This document shows positions 25,974 through 35,782 of a stretch of 64,000 nt of DNA, one piece after another. How positions within the stretch are numbered: the first letter of the stretch is position 1; each line of letters starts with the position of its first letter. The notes beneath the pieces were generated by a model that was not told the origin of the DNA, did no database searches, and was given only the letters and a program-made list of their open reading frames with translations. Origin of the DNA: JBBTCX01 sp964494205. Its GTDB lineage: Bacteria > Planctomycetota > Phycisphaerae > UBA1845. Made by a program: the position numbers and the translations under genes. The stretch covers positions 1-64,000 of the forward strand of contig CAZBRD010000022.1 in assembly GCA_964494205.1 (NCBI GenBank). Direction: 5' to 3'.

Positions 25974-26516
25974 TCAGGTATTCCACGTCGGCCGCGTTCC
26001 TGCGAGGTAACGAAGTTGGCTAAAGAGAGAATGTCGTCGCCGAACAAGCTGCTGAATCCGCGCGAGAGTCGGCTGATCAAACTTATCGCCGAATTGCATC
26101 GTGATCAGATCTTCCTGAAGCTCAAGCCAGCGTCGCGTGCCGGTGAATTTTCGCTTTCGACGCGGGTCGCGGCCGTCCAGGACCTCGCGGATTTCATCCT
26201 CGATGTGTTGCAGTTCATTGGCCAATCTCTGGGGAGACCAGTCACGATCCCAAGCAAGTGACGTTGACGTCTCATTGATGGCTGGCTGGGCCTTCGCCCT
26301 CGTCGCGTCTTCTACTTCTTCGGCTTCCGGCACGGTAGAGAAACCATCAACCGGTTCGTTCGAGGTGGGAGCGGCATACTCATGAGCGCCGTCGTTCTCC
26401 ACGAAGTTCTCTTCCGCGAGCTCGCCGCCAAGCGAGTCGCCTTCAGACGCCGTGTCGTTACCATCATTCATTTCGTCAGAAGTCAACGCACAGCTCCAGC
26501 GGTGAAATAGATTCAA
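25974..26516 (-). CDS. Hypothetical acidic/basic two-part protein, 180 aa
   Basis: No membrane or signal features. The first half is very acidic (GELAEENFVENDGAHEY and VPEAEEVEDATR); the second half is helical and basic (DPRRKRKFTGTRRW, LARIQQLVRRRHSLFSQL), suggesting nucleic-acid or protein binding. I recognise no family. ATG 26516 has AGG 4 bases upstream; Met at 26471 is a possible alternative. Flanked by genes for the SGNH protein (convergent) and the squalene-cyclase-like protein (same strand, about 60 bp). Confidence 0.45.
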   Translation of the reverse strand: MNLFHRWSCALTSDEMNDGNDTASEGDSLGGELAEENFVENDGAHEYAAPTSNEPVDGFSTVPEAEEVEDATRAKAQPAINETSTSLAWDRDWSPQRLANELQHIEDEIREVLDGRDPRRKRKFTGTRRWLELQEDLITMQFGDKFDQPTLARIQQLVRRRHSLFSQLRYLAGTRPTWNT

Positions 26517-26575
26517 CCTGTTTTAGTGAACGATCAAGTGACTATTCTATTGCCTAGTGCCTATTCCCTAACACG

Positions 26576-27703
26576 TTATTCCAACGTCGCCTGCAGCGCG
26601 AGGATCGCGTAGGACGTCGCCAAGTGCGGATTGCCTTCAAACCATCGCGGTGCTTCGTTGGCCCAGCTGCCATCGGGCTTCTGCAATGATTGAAGCTTCG
26701 TCAACAGCTCTTCGCGCCACTTGTGATCTACACCGCGATCGTCCTTCACCGTCGGCTGGCCCCACGCCTGCATGGCTTTCGCAAACGAGTGGAAATAATA
26801 GAACAAGCCTTCGTTGCTTTTTCCTTCGGGCATGTTCGGGTTGGCATCCAGCGTGTAATGCTTGGCCATCCATTCCAGCGCCTTCTTGATACGCGGATCG
26901 TTTCGATCAACTTTCGCGTAGAGCATGCTCTTAAACCCGGCGTAGGTCATCGTGCCGTAGCTTCGCAGGCGCGGCTTCTCGTCCACTGATTCAGTTCCCG
27001 CTTCCGATTCGCCATCATTCGCCGGTGTGTAGATGAACCCGCCGTCGTTGCTTCCCTTTGCGAAGGGCTGATCGTTCGTTTCCTCCAACATTTGTGACCG
27101 GGAAACAAACACCAGCGCCTTCTGATAGACCGGATCATCGTTGGGCAAACCGCTCTGCTTGAGCGCCTCCAGCATGAACTGCGTGTTCGACAAATCGGGC
27201 CGCTTGTGCCGACCGTAACCAGCCCCGCCAAACCACGGGCTTGATGTCTCGTGCCCTTCACCGTCATCCCACTGGAGTTTTTTCAGATAATCCTGAGCCT
27301 GCTTGATCGGCTTGTCATACGCGGAGTCCTGCATCGCCGCCAACGCCATCAGCGCGATACTGGTTTGGTAGTTCGGCTGCCCGTCCTCCGGGCGATAGAT
27401 GCCACCGTCCGGCTGAACAAACGTAAGTACGTAATCGATTCCGCGCTTAGCGGCCGCGTGCTTCGGTCCAAACTCCGGATCACGCGCGATGCAATTGACC
27501 GCGAGTGCGGTAATGGACGGATGACTCTTGTCGAACGCCTTCCACGAACCGTCCTGAGCTTGGCTGGACACCAGATAATCCAGCCCTTTCTTGATGACAG
27601 CCTTCGCATTGGATGTGCTCGCCGGTGTATCCGCCGAGCGCACTTGTGCACACGGTACAAACAGGAACAATCCGAGTGCTATCAGTTTCTTCAAATGCGT
27701 CAT
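26576..27703 (-). CDS. Secreted terpenoid cyclase/prenyltransferase-like repeat protein
   Basis: A signal peptide (MTHLKKLIALGLFLFVPC) is preceded by a strong ribosome-binding site (GGAGG, 5 bases). The mature 350 residues form an alpha/alpha toroid of repeats: GLDYLVSSQAQDGSWKAF, GIDYVLTFVQPDGGIYR, ALEWMAKHYTLDANP, KLQSLQKPDGSWAN, with QxxDGSW-type turns in each. This is the fold of prenyltransferases, squalene cyclases and complement-like proteins. No DXDD acid motif of squalene-hopene cyclase is visible, so enzymatic terpene cyclisation is unlikely; such extracellular toroids are common in planctomycetes and of unknown role. Confidence 0.75.
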   Translation of the reverse strand: MTHLKKLIALGLFLFVPCAQVRSADTPASTSNAKAVIKKGLDYLVSSQAQDGSWKAFDKSHPSITALAVNCIARDPEFGPKHAAAKRGIDYVLTFVQPDGGIYRPEDGQPNYQTSIALMALAAMQDSAYDKPIKQAQDYLKKLQWDDGEGHETSSPWFGGAGYGRHKRPDLSNTQFMLEALKQSGLPNDDPVYQKALVFVSRSQMLEETNDQPFAKGSNDGGFIYTPANDGESEAGTESVDEKPRLRSYGTMTYAGFKSMLYAKVDRNDPRIKKALEWMAKHYTLDANPNMPEGKSNEGLFYYFHSFAKAMQAWGQPTVKDDRGVDHKWREELLTKLQSLQKPDGSWANEAPRWFEGNPHLATSYAILALQATLE

Positions 27704-27805
27704 TCTTACCTCCGCATCAGGTTCAATCGCCGATCAGCGGATTATACCTTGTTGACGAACATTACTACATCGTCCCGTCACGACGAGAACAGAAAGCGAC
27801 GAATC

Positions 27806-28360
27806 TCAGTCGTAGTTTCGCCGTCGGCGACTTCGCATCTCCTCGAGTTGCGCAGGCGTGACAGCGTTCTGATCCGGCGGCGGTGGGTATTTGCAAAACG
27901 TCGCGTGACAACCTGTGCTGGTCAAAAACAGGAATCCACAGATCACGCAGAGTAAACCTGCGCAGATAGCGGTACCAATGCGATCGTTGCGGATCATCTG
28001 TACGCCCAACAGTGCATTAGCAATCACCAGGCAAAGCGTGACAATCAGCCCCAGCGATGCGCTGCGCACTTTTTCCGAACGCAGACCAATCCCCACAGCC
28101 TGGAAGAACATTCCTCCCAGAAACGTCGTCAGATAAAAAACAAACCGCCAGCCGATATGCTGGTATTCGCCCTGTAGATAACCGAGCCAATGGGCCGGCG
28201 TTTTCGAAACAGTCTCCGCCGTCACGCCAAGAAACACACCGCCAGCCAGGCCGAGAATCGAGAACATCACACCGATCGCCATGAACCAAGTGCCGGCCGC
28301 GATGCAAAATTCACGTGGATTTGCAGCGACTTCTGTTTGATTTGGAGAAGAGTCAATCAC
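27806..28360 (-). CDS. Integral membrane protein, 184 aa
   Basis: Four hydrophobic segments (about residues 25-48, 72-95, 104-125, 135-150) make this a small membrane protein; it begins with GTG at 28360. A CysTyr-rich end (GCHATFCKYPPPPDQN) and a Arg-rich C-terminus (MRSRRRRN) are distinctive. I do not recognise a domain. Possibly co-transcribed with the next two minus-strand genes (28394, 28956), as the gap is 33 bp. Confidence 0.5.
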   Translation of the reverse strand: MIDSSPNQTEVAANPREFCIAAGTWFMAIGVMFSILGLAGGVFLGVTAETVSKTPAHWLGYLQGEYQHIGWRFVFYLTTFLGGMFFQAVGIGLRSEKVRSASLGLIVTLCLVIANALLGVQMIRNDRIGTAICAGLLCVICGFLFLTSTGCHATFCKYPPPPDQNAVTPAQLEEMRSRRRRNYD

Positions 28361-28393
28361 CTTGAATTCGCTACGGCAAAACAGAACGGCTCG

Positions 28394-28963
28394 TCAATTT
28401 CCTATTGATTTCGGCTTCTCGTCAGCCACGTTGGGAAGATTATTCGTTTCACGATTCGTAGGAACTACGGTCGCGGTCTTCTTCACCGTCACCGCATCGC
28501 CAACTGCCGCGAACTTTCCGGCTGTCGATCTTTCATGTCGAACATTGGTCAGTGCGTTCGCGCCTTTCATAGCGGCCGCTGCCTTTAACCCTTCGAGCGC
28601 CTCTTCCGGTCGGCGAAACCCATCAACAAACACAGCCTCCACTTGCTCGATAATCTCATAACCAGCAATCGTGTCCTTGCTCGACGTCGCCACAATCTTC
28701 ATTGCCTCGACACGACGCTTAGCGGCCAGATTCTCGTCCAAGGCGGCCGATCCCTCTGCATACGGCTGAAGTTTCGCGTTGTATCGCGCCGGTCGACGCG
28801 ATCGCACCACATTCATGATTCGTCGATAAATCCAGAGCAGAACCAGCGTCGCGACAACACCACCCAGCGCCCATCCGCGCCATCCCGATAGATTGAGGTA
28901 GTCGGTTATCTCGACGTCTTGAATCGTCTTCAATACGTCGGGCGTGGAAGGTGCGTCAGACAT
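28394..28963 (-). CDS. Membrane protein with a YbjQ-like heavy-metal-binding domain
   Basis: One membrane helix (WRGWALGGVVATLVLLWIYR) follows the N-terminus. The C-terminal half resembles the YbjQ/DUF74 domain: a strand (MKIVATSS), then IAGYEIIEQVEAVFVDGF, EALEGLKAAAAMKGANALTN and a final strand (DAVTVKK). The domain has been annotated as heavy-metal binding without firm proof. The start codon overlaps the end of the glycosyltransferase gene (8 bases), so it is translationally coupled to it. Function unknown. Confidence 0.5.
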   Translation of the reverse strand: MSDAPSTPDVLKTIQDVEITDYLNLSGWRGWALGGVVATLVLLWIYRRIMNVVRSRRPARYNAKLQPYAEGSAALDENLAAKRRVEAMKIVATSSKDTIAGYEIIEQVEAVFVDGFRRPEEALEGLKAAAAMKGANALTNVRHERSTAGKFAAVGDAVTVKKTATVVPTNRETNNLPNVADEKPKSIGN

Positions 28964-30218
28964 GTTGAACCGGACGTTCCATGCTGCTCACTGGGACGGG
29001 TAGCGGATCGGCATCAGCAGCTTGCTCATTCGTATACTCATGCTTGCGATATACGGTGCCGCGCCACGTCGTTGTGGTCGCACCCCATGACTTCAACAGC
29101 GCGTTGACCAGCATGGCAAACGTAACGAACGCACCCGCGAAATGCGTGAGCGACCACCAGCGATTCAAACGCAGCACAGGGTAATAGCGCGCCATTACCA
29201 ACCATTGGGAAAGCACGACGCCGGTCCACCCGATGGCCGCCGACAGCCATTGTTGGCTACCTTTCTCGATCCACGTAGTCCACGCCGCGAATGCACTAAT
29301 CCAAGGCATCAAAGAAAAGACGGCCATGAATGCAAGCGCTGGAACCAGTCGATCGATTGGCGCAAGGCAGCCGTAGAATATTCGGCTCCAACCGCGCCAC
29401 GCGGCGCGCAGCGTGCTGTACATTCGTGTCCTGTAGAGACCATCGTTTTCCACGACTCGGAGCTTAAATCCCCGCTCTTTCGCCTGCCGCGCCATGAAAA
29501 TGTCTTCATTGAGTTGCTGGCGACAAGCTTCGTGTCCGCCGATGGCGTCATAACATTTGCGAGTCAGCAGCATGAACGCCCCGTTTGCATACGCATTCTT
29601 TCGTTGCGAATTATTGACTCGCTTCGGCTGAAACCAGAGCAACAACGCTACCGTGCAAACCGGCTGAACGATTTTCTCCCAGAGTGTTGGAGTATCGAGC
29701 ATCGGCGTGATCGACAGAAAATCGACCTGCTTCTTCGCGATCTCCCCCATGGCCACACTGAGCGTTCGATTGGAAACCTGCGTGCAATCAGCGTCGGTAA
29801 AGCAAAGCCACTCGCCAGTGCTGGCCCTCACGCCCTGCAACATCGCATTGCTCTTGCCCTGCCAGCCGTCCGGCAGGTGTTTCACATGAATGACGTGCAG
29901 CCGCCCGGCAAACTCCCGCGCGAGCGATCGAAGGATGGTGGGAGTGCGATCACCGCTGCGATCGTCCACCGCGATAACTTCCATATGGGGATAGTCCTGC
30001 GACATCAGCGAGCGAATGCAGGACTCAATCGCGCCCTCTTCATCCTTGGCAGCCACCAACACTGATATTTTGGGGGAATCGGCGGGAACCGCGCCAAACG
30101 AGTTCGGGACCAAGATTCGTCGCTTTCGAAGAACTCGGCCCAGGGTGAGAAACCGAAGGAACCAGACCATTCCGACCGCGAAGCCGAGAAAGCACCAAGC
30201 GTAAAACAAAACTTGCAT
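28956..30218 (-). CDS. Membrane family 2 glycosyltransferase
   Basis: Start placed at Met 30218 (AGG 7 bases upstream); the open frame extends to 30278 without supporting features. The enzyme has a membrane helix (VLFYAWCFLGFAVGMVWFL), a GT2 domain (ISVLVAAKDEEGAI; VDDRSGD; the LPDGWQGKSNA motif; FTDADC as the DxD nucleotide-sugar site; LNEDIFMARQAKERG; WRGWSR, the QXXRW-like motif) and four C-terminal helices (about 320-420). The type is shared with HpnB/CrtQ-like transferases that glycosylate lipids, so a polyisoprenoid or lipid acceptor is plausible. Divergent from comEC. Confidence 0.82.
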   Translation of the reverse strand: MQVLFYAWCFLGFAVGMVWFLRFLTLGRVLRKRRILVPNSFGAVPADSPKISVLVAAKDEEGAIESCIRSLMSQDYPHMEVIAVDDRSGDRTPTILRSLAREFAGRLHVIHVKHLPDGWQGKSNAMLQGVRASTGEWLCFTDADCTQVSNRTLSVAMGEIAKKQVDFLSITPMLDTPTLWEKIVQPVCTVALLLWFQPKRVNNSQRKNAYANGAFMLLTRKCYDAIGGHEACRQQLNEDIFMARQAKERGFKLRVVENDGLYRTRMYSTLRAAWRGWSRIFYGCLAPIDRLVPALAFMAVFSLMPWISAFAAWTTWIEKGSQQWLSAAIGWTGVVLSQWLVMARYYPVLRLNRWWSLTHFAGAFVTFAMLVNALLKSWGATTTTWRGTVYRKHEYTNEQAADADPLPVPVSSMERPVQHV

Positions 30219-30363
30219 GTCAGAGCCTTGAAACCCAATGATCGCGCCGGAGCAATTATGGCCGATCGCGGCGAACACGACAAGGATTGAGATTTGCGAT
30301 GACGGCTAGTTGTGATTTATCCTGCCTGCATCGGCTCATCTTCCGTTTCATGGGCGCTTTCGA

Positions 30364-33042
30364 ATGACCGTCGCTCGCTCATTCACTGAGCTGTCAAACA
30401 AGTTTGCCGGAACCGCTCCGCTGTTGCCGGTTGCAGCAGGAATCGTGATCGGCATTGTGCTCGATCGCGCAACCTCACCGCCCCTTTGGATGCTTTGGAC
30501 GGTACTAGCCAGTGGTACGCTGATCCTGATTCTCCCGGTCGCACGCTTGTTGTTCGGCCCGATGTTGCTCCTGCTGGTCGCCGCAAGCGCGGGCGGCCTC
30601 CTGCACGCTCAACGCACCAGACAAACCGATCCGACAAGTATCGAACGAATTGCGACACCGACTGGAGCGCTGGTGCGCCTCCGCGGCGTGATCGCTTCTC
30701 CACCGCGCGTGATCCCCAAACCACCGAACCCATTTTCACGCTGGACTTATGGCGATGACCGAACAGCCTTTGTCCTTCAGGCCAAGGAAATTGAATCTGC
30801 CAACGGCTGGGAAAACGTCTCGGGCCGGGTCCGCACCACGTTCAACGAGGTCCTGGTCGATGTGGCCGAGGGCGATTTCGTCGAAGTGTTTGGACGCGTT
30901 TCTTCTCTCACGCCACCGAGCAACCCCGGAAGCTTCGATTGGGCCGCCTTCAATCGCAGCCAGGGAATCGTCGCCAGACTCAATTGCGGTCACCGCGAAT
31001 CGCTCACCAAGCTCGCAACGGCAAATCCCGGATTAGATCTCAAACTACGACTCTGGTTGAAGAACAAATTACGCGGCTGGCTGATGAGCGATCTGTCTAC
31101 CTCTGTCGAAGACGAAGGCGGCCTGCTCGAGGCGATGATCCTCGGCCAACAATCACACGTCGACCGCAAACTAAACGAAGTGTTCATCCAATCCGGCTGC
31201 ATTCACTTTCTCGCCGCCAGCGGCACCAACGTCGTGATTGTCTTTTTTCTCGCACAGCTTCCGCTTCGACTTCTTGGTGTATCGCAAAGGAGACGTGCGT
31301 ACGTGATGGTGGCCGTCGCGATCGCCTACGCGCTGATCACCGATGCTCGGCCGCCGATTCTTCGCGCCACCATCATCGGACTCGTCTACTGCGTCTCAAT
31401 CCTCGCCAATCGAACACGCTCACATCTGAACTGGATTTGCCTCACGGTAATCATCCTCGCGATCATCGATCCTGCCATGGTGTTTGATGTCGGCTATCAA
31501 CTCTCGACGGCAGCCGTACTTGGTGTCTCATTCCTGGCACCCGCCCTGATTTCGCTTTGCCGATCCATTTACGCGAATCTCAAAGCCCGTCTTGTTCGAT
31601 CGAAGGAATCCCCCCTCGAAGACCTTCTGAAAAGTGTGGCAGCGAATCCCGAAGGAACGATCAGTCTGTCTTATCGATTCAAACTCGTTGCGAAAAAGTT
31701 TGCTCGATGGGTTGGCATTGCATTGGCTGTCGCCGTCAGCGCCTGGCTCATGGCTTTACCCATCACAACAACCACGTTCCATCAGCTTCAACCATGGGGC
31801 GCCATCAACTCGGTCATCATCTTCCCGCTCATGTCGCTGGTGATGGGTCTCGGATTTGCCAAACTTGTCCTCACGCCGATATCGCCCACGCTGAGCGGCA
31901 TCCTCGGCATGGGCCTGAGTCTCCTCGACCGGATCATCGTCACCATAGTGCAATGGATGTCGCAGTTTCCCGGAGCTAACGCATCAACCCCACAGCCGAC
32001 ATGGTGGTTGATCGCCACCTATTACGCATTCCTGCTTGCGATCATTCTCCGCTTCGATCCGCGACGAAACTCAGCGCCACTGCAGGAGATTGAGAACCAA
32101 TCCGAAGAATCTGTGAACAATTTCGATCAAACAAAGCCTGTACCCTATCTTCGATTCTTTAACTCTCTCTTTGCCGCGTCGTCGATTGCTTTGGTTGTTT
32201 CGATCGTCGTCTGGTGCATTCCGCCGACACCTTCGGGAATTCTCAGAATTACCGCATTGTCCGTAGGCCGCGGTTCCACCACGGTGATTGAACTACCGGA
32301 TGGCAAAGCTGTTCTATGCGACGTGGGTAGTTCCGCCACGAATGACGTGGGCGAAAACGTGGTACTGCCATTCCTAAGATATCGCAACATCGATCGCATC
32401 GAGCGCACATACATAAGCCACCCCAACATGGATCACTTCAGCGGTCTGCCTTCGGTGCTTCGCGGAATCAACTGCGGTCCAGTTCTCGTGAACGAGTATT
32501 TCGCGCCGATGAGCGAACCCTCCTCGCCGAGCAAGCATTTGTTGAAACTCATGGAGCAATCGGGCCACACGCCCACGACGATTGAATCATCCGACAGAAC
32601 ATGGAGCGTGGGAGATGTGACGTTCGACATTCTTTGGCCACCGCCCGGCCAGCGATTTACAAAAGATAACGACACTTCGACGGTCATCCGAATCGCCTAC
32701 GCAGGTCGAAGCGTATTACTAACGGGCGACATCGAGGAAGCAGCACAGGAGCGGCTCATCGCGCTGGGCGGACTCAGTGCCGACGTTTTGTTCCTCCCCC
32801 ACCACGGCTCCGTTCGACCAAACACGCGCCGCTTCATTCAAGCCGTCGCACCGTCGATTGCGATCCGTTCCGCCATCGAACGCATGGATGAAAACACTAC
32901 CGGCCTCGCCGAAACCGTCGACGATCTTCCGCTTCTCAACACGGCTGATGTCGGCGCAATCGAAATCACCATTTCCCCTACCGAATTGACTGTAGGACCA
33001 GCCAGTTTACCGCACAAAAAACGGTATAAAGTCGTCAGATAG
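30364..33042 (+). CDS. comEC: ComEC/Rec2-type DNA uptake channel
   Basis: An 892-residue protein of full length. N-terminal helices and the DUF4131-type domain (residues about 1-170) are followed by the competence membrane domain (SGCIHFLAASGTNVVIV; RRRAYVMVAVAIAYALI; GYQLSTAAVLGVSFL) and a C-terminal metallo-beta-lactamase-like domain: LCDVGSSATNDVGENVVLPF, HPNMDHFSGL, LLTGDIEEAAQ, LFLPHHGSVRPN. The MBL half is thought to be the nuclease that degrades one strand during import; the membrane half forms the pore. Other competence genes are not seen in this window. ATG 30364 directly follows a divergent glycosyltransferase gene. Confidence 0.88.
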   Translation: MTVARSFTELSNKFAGTAPLLPVAAGIVIGIVLDRATSPPLWMLWTVLASGTLILILPVARLLFGPMLLLLVAASAGGLLHAQRTRQTDPTSIERIATPTGALVRLRGVIASPPRVIPKPPNPFSRWTYGDDRTAFVLQAKEIESANGWENVSGRVRTTFNEVLVDVAEGDFVEVFGRVSSLTPPSNPGSFDWAAFNRSQGIVARLNCGHRESLTKLATANPGLDLKLRLWLKNKLRGWLMSDLSTSVEDEGGLLEAMILGQQSHVDRKLNEVFIQSGCIHFLAASGTNVVIVFFLAQLPLRLLGVSQRRRAYVMVAVAIAYALITDARPPILRATIIGLVYCVSILANRTRSHLNWICLTVIILAIIDPAMVFDVGYQLSTAAVLGVSFLAPALISLCRSIYANLKARLVRSKESPLEDLLKSVAANPEGTISLSYRFKLVAKKFARWVGIALAVAVSAWLMALPITTTTFHQLQPWGAINSVIIFPLMSLVMGLGFAKLVLTPISPTLSGILGMGLSLLDRIIVTIVQWMSQFPGANASTPQPTWWLIATYYAFLLAIILRFDPRRNSAPLQEIENQSEESVNNFDQTKPVPYLRFFNSLFAASSIALVVSIVVWCIPPTPSGILRITALSVGRGSTTVIELPDGKAVLCDVGSSATNDVGENVVLPFLRYRNIDRIERTYISHPNMDHFSGLPSVLRGINCGPVLVNEYFAPMSEPSSPSKHLLKLMEQSGHTPTTIESSDRTWSVGDVTFDILWPPPGQRFTKDNDTSTVIRIAYAGRSVLLTGDIEEAAQERLIALGGLSADVLFLPHHGSVRPNTRRFIQAVAPSIAIRSAIERMDENTTGLAETVDDLPLLNTADVGAIEITISPTELTVGPASLPHKKRYKVVR

Positions 33043-33176
33043 CGAATGTTAGCTCAATTGCGAAGAGGCTGATCAACGACTATATTGCCGTTCGTTGGTG
33101 TCAGTGCGTCAAAGTCATTCGAGGTCCGGACTTTGTTTGATTTGATCACTCTATGCATCATTGGAGCACTCAAGAA

Positions 33177-34292
33177 ATGATTGTCGGAATCCCCACCGAA
33201 ACGAAGACCCATGAGTATCGCGTCAGCATGACACCGGTGGGTGTAGACGAACTTGTTCGCCGCAAGCACACCGTGATCGTCGAGTCCAACGCCGGCGCAG
33301 GTTCGGGCATCACCAACGAAGAATACGAAGCCGTCGGTGCGAAAATCGTCGGATCAGCCAAGGAAGTCTTTGCCAAGGCGGACTTGATTATCAAAGTGAA
33401 AGAACCGCTGGCTCCAGAGCGCGCCATGATGCGCGACGGCCAGGTGATGTTCACCTATTTCCACTTCGCCGCCGATCGCGATCTCACCGAGGGAGTTATG
33501 AAAACCGGCTCCGTCGCGATCGCGTATGAAACGATCGTTGATGCGAACGGCCGTCTGCCTCTACTCACTCCGATGAGCGAAGTCGCGGGCAAGATGAGTA
33601 TTCAGGAAGGTGCGAAATACCTCGAGCGCCCAATGATGGGGCGCGGCATTTTGCTCGGCGGCGTGCCGGGTGTGGAACCAGCCGAAGTGCTGGTCATTGG
33701 CGGTGGTGTCGTCGGCACCAACGCAGCCAAAGTCGCAGCCGGTCTCGGCGCTAACGTCACGATTATGGACGTGAACATCGATCGCCTGCGATATCTCGAT
33801 GACGTCATGCCGTCCAACGTCCACACGGTGTACAGTGGCCGACTCACGCTCGAAAAATACTTGTGTTCGGTTGACCTCGTGATTGGTGCCGTTCTTATTC
33901 CCGGTGCCCGGTGCCCGGTGCTCGTGACGCGACAACATCTATCCAAGATGAAACCCGGCGCGGTCATTGTGGACGTCGGCGTCGATCAAGGCGGCTGCTG
34001 CGAAACGATCAAACCTACCACGCACGAGGCCCCCACGTACATCGTCGACAACATCGTGCATTACGGCGTAGCCAACATGCCGGGCGCCGTCGGGCGAACA
34101 TCGACGTACGCACTGACCAATGCGACATTGCCGTATGCGATCAAACTGGCGGACAAAGGGTACAAGCAGGCGTGCAAGGAGGACGTGAGCCTGGCGATGG
34201 GAATCAACATTGAGCGTGGCCGCGTGACGAACAAACCCGTGGCTGAGACCTTTGGACTTGAGTACACACCGGCGTTGGTCAGCGCTGCTTGA
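33177..34292 (+). CDS. ald: Alanine dehydrogenase
   Basis: Start placed at ATG 33177 because GGAG lies 10 bases upstream; an in-frame ATG at 33153 adds 8 residues outside the family's usual length. The 371-residue enzyme begins with the family's MIVGIPTETKTHEYRV and contains VKVKEPLAPE-type substrate region (LIIKVKEPLAPE), the catalytic FHFAADRDL, the Rossmann motif VIGGGVVGTNAAKVAAGLGA and PGAVGRTSTYALTNATLP. It interconverts L-alanine and pyruvate with NAD, giving nitrogen assimilation or alanine use. It is a stand-alone gene between comEC and macA. Confidence 0.92.
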   Translation: MIVGIPTETKTHEYRVSMTPVGVDELVRRKHTVIVESNAGAGSGITNEEYEAVGAKIVGSAKEVFAKADLIIKVKEPLAPERAMMRDGQVMFTYFHFAADRDLTEGVMKTGSVAIAYETIVDANGRLPLLTPMSEVAGKMSIQEGAKYLERPMMGRGILLGGVPGVEPAEVLVIGGGVVGTNAAKVAAGLGANVTIMDVNIDRLRYLDDVMPSNVHTVYSGRLTLEKYLCSVDLVIGAVLIPGARCPVLVTRQHLSKMKPGAVIVDVGVDQGGCCETIKPTTHEAPTYIVDNIVHYGVANMPGAVGRTSTYALTNATLPYAIKLADKGYKQACKEDVSLAMGINIERGRVTNKPVAETFGLEYTPALVSAA

Positions 34293-34407
34293 AAAGAACC
34301 ACCTTGCCGGACTTTCGCCAAGCCCAATCAATTAGTTCGACGTGGTCGAGACGACATCTTGATTCTCGCGAGTTCGAATCGGCTTCCATGGAAGGAGCAC
34401 GAAACCT

Positions 34408-35772
34408 ATGAAGAACATAGTCATTTTAGTCCTTCTGCTCACCTCTCTTGGCGGTGGTTATTACTGGATGAAGCAGCAGCGCCTTTCGCTGGAAGGCCTC
34501 GAAGGCAAGACAGAAAAGACAATGGTCGGTGATCTGACCTTGCCCATCACTGCCACCGGTGAAATCAAGCCTTCTCGCCGCGTCGAGATCAAAGCCGAAG
34601 CCAGCGGCGAAGTTGTTGAAATTCCCAAGGAGCCCGGCGATCGCGTGAAGGCCGGCGACTTACTGATTCGCCTCAATCGCGATGACGAAGAACGCAGCGT
34701 CAAGCGTGCGCGGCAGGATTTGGAAATTGCCGAGGCGCGGTTGAAAAATGCGGAACTCGCGCTCGAGAAAATGAAGACGGCAGATTTGCAGACCGCCGAA
34801 GCACAAGTTCGCGATCAGGCAGGTAAGGTAGAGTATGCGGAATTTCAACTAAAGAAATTCGAAGATCAGCCGGAAATCAGCAATCCTGAGGAGTTGCTGA
34901 GAACGCGAATCAATTACCAGAGTGCAAAAGAGTCACTCATCCAGTCGCAACAACGAGTCGAAGGAATCAAGTTCGCCATTCCTCAAGCTGAGCAAGACGT
35001 TCGCCAGCAAAAAGCAACGCGCGAGTCTGCCGACTACAATTTGGCAGATGCCGAGAAACGACTCTCGAAAACAGATATCGTAGCACCGATCGACGGCATC
35101 GTCGGAGACATGCGCACCCAAATCGGCGAGATCATTCAGAGCGGAAAGACGACGTTCACAGGCGGTACCGTTCTGGCTGTGCTGCTCGATATCGATCGCT
35201 ACGTCGTTCGCGCAGAAGTCGACGAAGCCGACATCGGCCGTGTCCGCGAAATCGCCCCGGAATGGGCGCGACCTGGCGTTGATTCAGTCGTCGAGATGCC
35301 CGACGATCTGAACGAGGCAGCCAAAGGCATGGCTGACCCGCCGGAGATCACGGTCGAGGCCTGTCGCGGCGAGAAATTCTACGGCGTGATTCAGCGCATT
35401 TTTCCCGAGCCCAAGTTGATTCAAGGCGTTACGACCTACCCCGTCGAGGTCGTCGTCACCAGCAACAACCGCGATAAACTGCTTTCGGGCATGCGGGCCG
35501 AAGTGCGCTTCACGTCGGAAAAAGCAACCAACGTCGTCCTCGTTCCGAACGAAGCCATCAAGGAAGGCCAAAAGGGCCAGCTTGGTGTGTATGTTCCCAA
35601 GGCGAATTCAAAACCGCAGGAAAAGGCGACCGAGTTCGTCGCCTGCCGCTTCGGCCTCGACAATGGCAACTATTCCGAAGTCATCGAAGGTTTGAAAGAA
35701 GGCCAGGAAGTTTACATCAAGCTTCCCGCCAAGAAGGAAGAGGAAAAAACTCGACCGAAACGAAGAGGATAA
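34408..35772 (+). CDS. Periplasmic adaptor protein of a MacAB-type exporter
   Basis: 454 residues. A N-terminal membrane anchor (NIVILVLLLTSLGGGYYW) with AAGGAG 9 bases before the start, then a lipoyl domain (EASGEVVEIPKEPGDRVKAGD), a long coiled hairpin (about residues 88-215), a return lipoyl strand (IVAPIDGIVGDMRTQIGEI) and beta-barrel and membrane-proximal domains. The C-terminus is very charged (KKEEEKTRPKRRG). MacA-like proteins link an ABC permease to an outer-membrane channel. The ATPase gene lies after a 170 bp repeat-rich gap, the permease after that, all on the plus strand. Confidence 0.85.
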   Translation: MKNIVILVLLLTSLGGGYYWMKQQRLSLEGLEGKTEKTMVGDLTLPITATGEIKPSRRVEIKAEASGEVVEIPKEPGDRVKAGDLLIRLNRDDEERSVKRARQDLEIAEARLKNAELALEKMKTADLQTAEAQVRDQAGKVEYAEFQLKKFEDQPEISNPEELLRTRINYQSAKESLIQSQQRVEGIKFAIPQAEQDVRQQKATRESADYNLADAEKRLSKTDIVAPIDGIVGDMRTQIGEIIQSGKTTFTGGTVLAVLLDIDRYVVRAEVDEADIGRVREIAPEWARPGVDSVVEMPDDLNEAAKGMADPPEITVEACRGEKFYGVIQRIFPEPKLIQGVTTYPVEVVVTSNNRDKLLSGMRAEVRFTSEKATNVVLVPNEAIKEGQKGQLGVYVPKANSKPQEKATEFVACRFGLDNGNYSEVIEGLKEGQEVYIKLPAKKEEEKTRPKRRG

Positions 35773-35782
35773 CACCAAAACG

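Noticed and set aside
26576..27703. Squalene-hopene cyclase
   Set aside because: Repeats fit the fold, but the catalytic DXDD motif is absent, the protein is too short and it has a signal peptide.
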